Source of the DNA: Bacteroidia bacterium
GTDB lineage: Bacteria; Bacteroidota; Bacteroidia; Bacteroidales; Prolixibacteraceae
Length of the DNA: 35,124 bases
Assembly (NCBI GenBank): GCA_025358395.1
Contig: JANYJT010000159.1
Location: forward strand, 1 to 35,124
Direction: 5' to 3'
Part shown: positions 30,289 through 35,124 of the stretch, one piece after another
Position numbering within the stretch: position 1 is the first letter of the stretch
How the letters are laid out: each line of letters opens with the position of its first letter
Program-made: the position numbers and the translations under genes
Notes under the pieces: generated by a model
What the model was told of the DNA's origin: nothing
Seen by the model: only the letters and a program-made list of their open reading frames with translations
Databases searched by the model: none

Positions 30289-32133
30289 ATGAAGAAATAC
30301 ATTCTGATTATTACGATTTTAGCCAATTCCTATGGCGGATTTGCTCAAGACCAATATCCTTCGATCAAAGATACCATCAAAATCAAAGAGGTGATCGTCA
30401 CAGGCACCACCACCAAAATCAAGCGCGATAACACCCCCTTGTCTGTCTCCATTCTGGACCGCAGACAGATTGCCGAAGGAAATGAATCGGCCATTTTACC
30501 CATGCTCAACGGCAGGGTACCCGGATTGTACGTGACAGAAAGAGGCGTTACCGGCTTTGGCGTAGCGGCAGGATCAGCAGGGCAAATCTCCATCAGGGGC
30601 ATTGGAGGAAACCCGACCACGGGTGTATTGATGTTAATTGACGGACATCCGCAATTTATGGGATTGATGGGGCATCCGCTTCCCGACAGTTATGTAGCAT
30701 CCGATGTTGAAAGGGTTGAGGTCATCAGGGGACCGGCATCGATTTTGTATGGCTCCAATGCCATGGGAGGTGTCATCAACATTATCACCAGAAAGGAGAC
30801 AGAGGAAGGGATCAGCGGTAGCGCAAGGCTCTCCTATGGATCTTACAATACTCAAAAGCAGGCAGTTTCACTGGGAATTAAAAAGCACAAATTCAGTGCT
30901 TTTGCCTCAATAAACCACGATAAAACAGACGGCCACCGTCCGAATGCTGATTTCGAAATTGTCAATGGCTATGTGAAACTTGGTTACGAATTCAATGAAC
31001 ATTTCAAAGCAGACGCTGATTTTTCCCTGGCTAAATTCAACGCGCAGGATCCTGGGCCGGACACATTGAAAGCATTGGCGGGGAATCGTCTGAACATCAC
31101 CCGCGGATACTGGGCTTTATCGGTTTCGAATGAATATGACAAACTCTCAGGAGCCATCAAAATCTACAACAATTTTGGAGAGCACACCATTACGGATGGG
31201 TTTCATTCCACAGATAAGAACAGGGGTGTAAACCTGTATCAGACTGTAAAGCTTTTTGATGGAAATAACCTCTCATTTGGAGCCGACCTGGCACAATATG
31301 GAGGAAGAGCCGAAAACACCAAAGCCATGAATGGCAAAGGGATCACATTTGCAGACACAACAGTCAGAGAAGCAGGTATTTATGGTTTTATGCAACAAAC
31401 ACTCTTGCATAATCTTACCCTGAACGGAGGAATAAGGCTGCAAAACCACAGCAAATATGGGAATGAATGGATTCCGTCGGCCGGTTTCGCCTGGCAACTT
31501 TCGCCGCAAACAACATGGAGGGCAGCATTATCAAAAGGATTCCGCAGCCCGACCATCCGCGAGCTTTACATGTTCAACCACAACCCGAATCTTCAGCCGG
31601 AGCGGATATATAGTTATGAAACAGGTGTATCTCAGAGCTTTCTCCAAAACAAGTTAAAAATTGAATTGACCGGATATCTGGTAAAAGGGGACAACCTGAT
31701 TGTTACCGGCGCCATGGGAAATCTGTACAATACCGGACTAATCAATAACAAAGGCGTTGAGTTAGCGCTCACTGCCAGACCATTGAGAAATCTTGAATTA
31801 CTGCTTTCTTACAGCTACATTCACATGGAAAAAGCGTTGTTTGCCACACCAAAAAACAACTTTTTTCTTAGCGGAACGTATCACTGGGAGAAATTTAGGG
31901 TCAACTGCTCGTTCCAGCAAATCTCAGATCTCAATAACGATGCCTCAGGAAAAATTAATCTGGTAAGCTACAATTTGCTTCATGCAAAAGCAGCCTGGAG
32001 TTTAAACAGGCATCTGGAGTTCACCCTCAGTGGAGAAAACCTGCTGGGGCAAAAATACGAGCCCAACCGCTACTACCCGATGCCTCTGACAACCATTTTT
32101 GCCGGCGTCAACCTGCAATTGGGCAGCCGGTAA
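30289..32133 (+). CDS. TonB-dependent outer-membrane receptor
   Basis: This 614-residue outer-membrane importer has a signal peptide (YILIITILANSYGGFAQ). The TonB-box-like segment and plug follow directly: KIKEVIVTGTTTKIKRDNTP, IRGIGGNPTTGVLMLIDGHP and VERVEVIRGPASILYGSNAM, then VINIITRKE. The remainder is a 22-strand-type barrel with RAALSKGFRSPTIRELYMFN and a C-terminal strand (TIFAGVNLQLGS). There is no carboxypeptidase-regulatory-like N-terminal extension, so it is BtuB/siderophore/metal-type, not SusC-type, and no SusD partner exists. The substrate is unknown; the adjacent NikR-like regulator hints at a metal complex or cofactor. Confidence 0.93.
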   Translation: MKKYILIITILANSYGGFAQDQYPSIKDTIKIKEVIVTGTTTKIKRDNTPLSVSILDRRQIAEGNESAILPMLNGRVPGLYVTERGVTGFGVAAGSAGQISIRGIGGNPTTGVLMLIDGHPQFMGLMGHPLPDSYVASDVERVEVIRGPASILYGSNAMGGVINIITRKETEEGISGSARLSYGSYNTQKQAVSLGIKKHKFSAFASINHDKTDGHRPNADFEIVNGYVKLGYEFNEHFKADADFSLAKFNAQDPGPDTLKALAGNRLNITRGYWALSVSNEYDKLSGAIKIYNNFGEHTITDGFHSTDKNRGVNLYQTVKLFDGNNLSFGADLAQYGGRAENTKAMNGKGITFADTTVREAGIYGFMQQTLLHNLTLNGGIRLQNHSKYGNEWIPSAGFAWQLSPQTTWRAALSKGFRSPTIRELYMFNHNPNLQPERIYSYETGVSQSFLQNKLKIELTGYLVKGDNLIVTGAMGNLYNTGLINNKGVELALTARPLRNLELLLSYSYIHMEKALFATPKNNFFLSGTYHWEKFRVNCSFQQISDLNNDASGKINLVSYNLLHAKAAWSLNRHLEFTLSGENLLGQKYEPNRYYPMPLTTIFAGVNLQLGSR

Positions 32134-32186
32134 AAAACCCAACCCCCGAAAAACCATTCAAAGGTAAATATTCGCCATTTTATGTC

Positions 32187-32194
32187 TACTTTTG
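32187..32194 (+). promoter_or_regulatory. candidate -7 element upstream of the phosphate genes
   Basis: TACTTTTG fits TAnnTTTG and precedes the DUF47-type gene by about 130 bases. A second possible element, TATATTTA at 32264-32271, is closer to the gene. No convincing -33 partner was found for either, so which one works is undecided. Confidence 0.3.
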
Positions 32195-32322
32195 CGGAAA
32201 TTTTATGGTAAAGAACCATTGATTCTTTGACAATCAATTGGAACATCCTAACCACAAATTTGTTATATTTAGCTGTTTGATAGGTTCTCAATTAAAATTC
32301 GCAACCTTATAATAACTTTCTT

Positions 32323-32970
32323 ATGAAGCTTGACAAAATTTTTAGTTTTCTGGTCCCCAAAGACACAAAATTTTTCCCTTTGTTCAATGATGCTGCCGAC
32401 AACATGGTTCTGGCCTCAGAGCTGTTAATCAAACTTGTAAGAGAACGGGATATTACTCAACGACTGGAGTACACAAAACAGATCAAAGATGTTGAGCACA
32501 TTGGCGACAACATCACAAAAAACCTGCTCAATGAATTGAATGGAACGTTTATTACGCCTTTCGAAAGGGAGGACATCCATGAGCTGATCAACAACATGGA
32601 TGATGTGGTTGATTACATTCATGCCGCCTCGAAAAGAATCCACTTTTACAAATTGAACTCCGTCCCCGAAGAATTTGTCTGGATTGCAGACCGCATTCAT
32701 TCTGCCAACAAAGAAATTCAGATGGTTCTGAGAAGTGTTCGATCGGTCAATGACTTTAAAAAATATGCCCATTGTTGCGAAAAGATCAGTGAATTCGAAA
32801 GCGAAGTCGATGATATTTACCAGGAGTATCTATCCAAACTCTTTGAAGAAGAAGCAAATGCCATTGATCTGATCAAAAAGCGTGATATTTTAACTACGCT
32901 CGAAAAGGCCATCGACAAATGTGACGATGTGGGCAATATTTTCTCCTCCCTGGTTGTCAAAATGGGATAA
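32323..32970 (+). CDS. DUF47 / PhoU-like phosphate transport regulator
   Basis: This is a cytoplasmic all-helical protein of 215 residues of the DUF47 family (Pit accessory protein type). PhoU-like signatures visible are HIGDNITKNLLNELNGTFIT, followed by PFEREDIHELINNMDDVVDY, and the second repeat unit with KCDDVGNIFSSLVVKMG. Acidic clusters fit metal binding seen in PhoU relatives. The PiT permease gene follows after 54 bases; the pair is a recurrent arrangement in which this protein controls the permease. Confidence 0.93.
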   Translation: MKLDKIFSFLVPKDTKFFPLFNDAADNMVLASELLIKLVRERDITQRLEYTKQIKDVEHIGDNITKNLLNELNGTFITPFEREDIHELINNMDDVVDYIHAASKRIHFYKLNSVPEEFVWIADRIHSANKEIQMVLRSVRSVNDFKKYAHCCEKISEFESEVDDIYQEYLSKLFEEEANAIDLIKKRDILTTLEKAIDKCDDVGNIFSSLVVKMG

Positions 32971-33024
32971 TTTGACAAAATTATTTTTTACTTCTGTTAG
33001 AACTAATCGTTTAATTATCAGATA

Positions 33025-34065
33025 ATGAGCTTTACTCTACTGATTATAATCATCGTGCTGGCTTTTCTTTTTGATTTCATCAATGGTTTTCATGATGCAG
33101 CCAATTCAATTGCCACCATCGTATCCACAAAAGTATTGTCACCCCTTCAGGCAGTCCTGTGGGCCGCTTTTTTTAACTTTTTGGCCTATGCCATTTTTGA
33201 ACTTAAAATTGCTGATACTATTTCCAAAGTAGTGAATACAAACGCCATTACGCTTCAGGTTATTTTGGCTGGTATCATTGCCGCCATTATCTGGAATTTG
33301 CTTACCTGGTATTTGGGTATTCCTTCCAGTTCTTCCCATACACTCGTTGGCGGTTTGGCTGGAGCAGCCATTGCGCATGCAGGGTGGGCAGTTGTTCATT
33401 CAAGCGTTATCCTCAAAATCGCCGCATTTATCTTTCTGGCTCCATTTTTGGGAATGATGATTTCCTATTTTATCTCCATTCTTATGCTTAATCTTTTGAA
33501 GAATGGCAATCCGCATGTTTTAGAGAAATATTTCAGAAAGTTTCAGCTCCTCTCTTCAGCACTTTTCAGTCTCGGCCACGGTGGAAATGATGCGCAAAAA
33601 GTAATGGGACTTATTGCCGCTACTTTAATGGTTTATTTTAAAGGAGTGGATCCTGCTTCTATTCCGGATTGGGCACAAATTTCAATGGTTGGAGGAAAAA
33701 TTCATACCATTCCTCACTGGATTGTATTGGGGTGTTATTTTGCCATCAGTGCCGGCACCATCTCCGGGGGTTGGAAGATCGTCAAAACAATGGGTACGAA
33801 AATCACCAAACTCACCTCCTTCGAAGGGGTTGCCGCTGAAACTTCAGGTGCGTTGCTCCTTTTTGGAACCGATGCTTTTGGAATACCTGTCAGCACAACT
33901 CATACCATTACGGGGGCGATCATGGGTACCGGCCTGACCAAGAGAGTCACTGCTGTAAAGTGGGGAGTTACCATCAACCTGCTTTATGCCTGGATCTTAA
34001 CAATACCGGTTTCAATGGCAATTGCTGCTCTGGTGTATTACCTGTTCAAATTATTTGGAGTTTGA
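33025..34065 (+). CDS. PiT-family inorganic phosphate permease
   Basis: This is an inner-membrane low-affinity phosphate transporter, 346 residues with about ten hydrophobic segments. The duplicated PiT signatures are present: DFINGFHDAANSIATIVSTK near the N-terminus and GHGGNDAQKVMG in the second half, along with GIPSSSSHTLVGGLAGAA and FGIPVSTTHTITGAIMG. It depends on a proton or sodium gradient in known relatives. It is in an operon with the DUF47 protein and, 9 bases downstream, a PhoR-like kinase, which suggests phosphate-dependent regulation of the unit. Confidence 0.95.
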   Translation: MSFTLLIIIIVLAFLFDFINGFHDAANSIATIVSTKVLSPLQAVLWAAFFNFLAYAIFELKIADTISKVVNTNAITLQVILAGIIAAIIWNLLTWYLGIPSSSSHTLVGGLAGAAIAHAGWAVVHSSVILKIAAFIFLAPFLGMMISYFISILMLNLLKNGNPHVLEKYFRKFQLLSSALFSLGHGGNDAQKVMGLIAATLMVYFKGVDPASIPDWAQISMVGGKIHTIPHWIVLGCYFAISAGTISGGWKIVKTMGTKITKLTSFEGVAAETSGALLLFGTDAFGIPVSTTHTITGAIMGTGLTKRVTAVKWGVTINLLYAWILTIPVSMAIAALVYYLFKLFGV

Positions 34066-34074
34066 TAATGAAAC

Positions 34075-35124
34075 ATGCGAATCCTCAGGTCATATACACC
34101 TAGTAACCTCTCCCTGGTATCCTCTTTGGTTACCACACTTTTTACGGGGTTTTTGGTGACCATTAACTACCTTTATGGTCATGCTTATTTGCTGTTTATT
34201 CTGATTCCAATACTATTTTTGCTCTCTTTTCTGACCACCAGTTACATCCTGAATTATCTGGTAAACGACAAGATCACGCCGATCTATAAAACAATCAGTG
34301 GTGTTCCGGGGAAAGACAAAAAGAAGAAAAAAGAGCGGAACAAAGATATCCTGGCTGAAGTTGAACATGATGTAAAAATTTGGGCCGACGATAAAATGGC
34401 TGAGATCGAGCGGCTTCGCGACCTGGAAAAATACAGGAAAGATTTCGTTGGAAATGTCTCTCACGAACTAAAGACACCAATATTCAACATTCAGGGATAT
34501 ATTTTAACCCTTTTGGATGGTGGATTGGAAGATCCCGAAATTAACAGGTTGTACCTCGAACGGACAGAGAAGAGCATTGACAGGATGATCAATGTTGTTG
34601 AAGATCTGGAATCAATCACCAAGCTCGAATCCGGAGAGCTTAAACTTAATCCGGAGATTTTCGACATGAGTAAGCTGATTGAGGAGGTGTTCGAACTTGA
34701 ACTTCGCGAAGCCACAGAAAGAGGTATTGCCATGAACCTGAACCTCTCCTCAGGGAAACCATTTCTTGTCAAAGCCGACAAAAAGCGGATCTTTGAAGCC
34801 ATGCGCAACCTGATTGGCAATGCCATCAAATATGGCCGGCGCGATGGAAACGTCACAGTAGGCTTCTACGATATGAACAATTTGCTGCTGATTGAAGTCC
34901 ATGATGATGGAATCGGGATAGACAAAAAGGATCTTCCACGCATCTTCGAACGCTTTTACAGGGTAGACAAAAGCCGGTCAAGAATGCAGGGAGGTACCGG
35001 ATTGGGCTTGTCGATTGTCAAACACATCATCGAAGCGCACAAACAGAAAATCCATGTGAAAAGTGTCCCGGATGGTGGAACAACATTCACTTTTGCTCTC
35101 GAAAAAGGAAAGCTGACAAAATAA
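34075..35124 (+). CDS. PhoR-like sensor histidine kinase
   Basis: This is a membrane-bound two-component kinase, 349 residues, complete with its stop codon at the last bases of the window. Two transmembrane segments lie at about residues 12-32 and 36-58 with almost no periplasmic loop, so it does not sense an outside ligand by itself. The H-box is FVGNVSHELKTPIFN with phosphoacceptor His130. N-box (NLIGNAIKYG), G1 (HDDGIGI), F (FERFYRVDKS) and G2 (GGTGLGLSIVKH) are intact. It lies 9 bases after the PiT gene. Its response regulator is not in the window and may follow beyond the end. Phosphate signalling is inferred from neighbours, PhoR in Bacteroidetes being of this small type. Confidence 0.9.
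   Translation: MRILRSYTPSNLSLVSSLVTTLFTGFLVTINYLYGHAYLLFILIPILFLLSFLTTSYILNYLVNDKITPIYKTISGVPGKDKKKKKERNKDILAEVEHDVKIWADDKMAEIERLRDLEKYRKDFVGNVSHELKTPIFNIQGYILTLLDGGLEDPEINRLYLERTEKSIDRMINVVEDLESITKLESGELKLNPEIFDMSKLIEEVFELELREATERGIAMNLNLSSGKPFLVKADKKRIFEAMRNLIGNAIKYGRRDGNVTVGFYDMNNLLLIEVHDDGIGIDKKDLPRIFERFYRVDKSRSRMQGGTGLGLSIVKHIIEAHKQKIHVKSVPDGGTTFTFALEKGKLTK

Overview
The window looks like a chromosomal segment of a Bacteroidetes (Bacteroidota), probably an environmental Bacteroidales-type genome. The grounds are TAnnTTTG-type -7 promoter elements before many genes, weak or absent Shine-Dalgarno sequences, a TonB receptor with Bacteroidetes-style neighbours, an arabinose-isomerase-like sugar isomerase, and lipoproteins typical of the phylum. 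This is inference from sequence style; no rRNA or other taxonomic marker is present.

Layout. (1) 153-7784: a maltose/alpha-glucan cluster on the + strand: LacI-type regulator, MFS sugar importer, beta-phosphoglucomutase, GH65 maltose phosphorylase and an exported GH13 amylase. Together they would cut alpha-glucans in the periplasm, import maltose, phosphorolyse it to glucose plus beta-glucose-1-phosphate, and turn the latter into glucose-6-phosphate. An 18-unit heptamer array sits inside the run between pgmB and GH65. (2) 7984-9740: a DUF4143-type ATPase converging on a small membrane protein. (3) 9930-16051: a mixed and partly decaying stretch: a broken VOC-family gene, an intact metallophosphoesterase lipoprotein, an intact AraA-like isomerase, a frameshifted TPR gene and a broken rhodanese lipoprotein. 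(4) 16090-20245: a DUF3472-type secreted protein, a papain-like (C1) peptidase, rlmN and a ferredoxin-NADP reductase-like flavoprotein. (5) 20477-23589: yidD and a three-gene zinc/manganese-type ABC importer. (6) 23578-29308, minus strand: a tightly packed four-gene Type III restriction-modification operon, mod - DUF6978-like - DUF1828/1829-like - res. (7) 29584-32133: a NikR-like ribbon-helix-helix regulator that has lost the nickel ligands, then a TonB-dependent receptor. (8) 32323-35124: phosphate genes: DUF47/PhoU-like protein, PiT permease and a PhoR-like histidine kinase.

Most unusual content: the Type III R-M operon with two extra proteins between mod and res, and an AT-rich specificity domain in mod that looks swapped in; the ligand-free NikR paralogue; several intergenic arrays with a strict 7-base period but different unit sequences; several REP-like palindromes; and three degraded genes within about 6 kb. 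I see no tRNA, rRNA, CRISPR array, transposase or integrase in the window.
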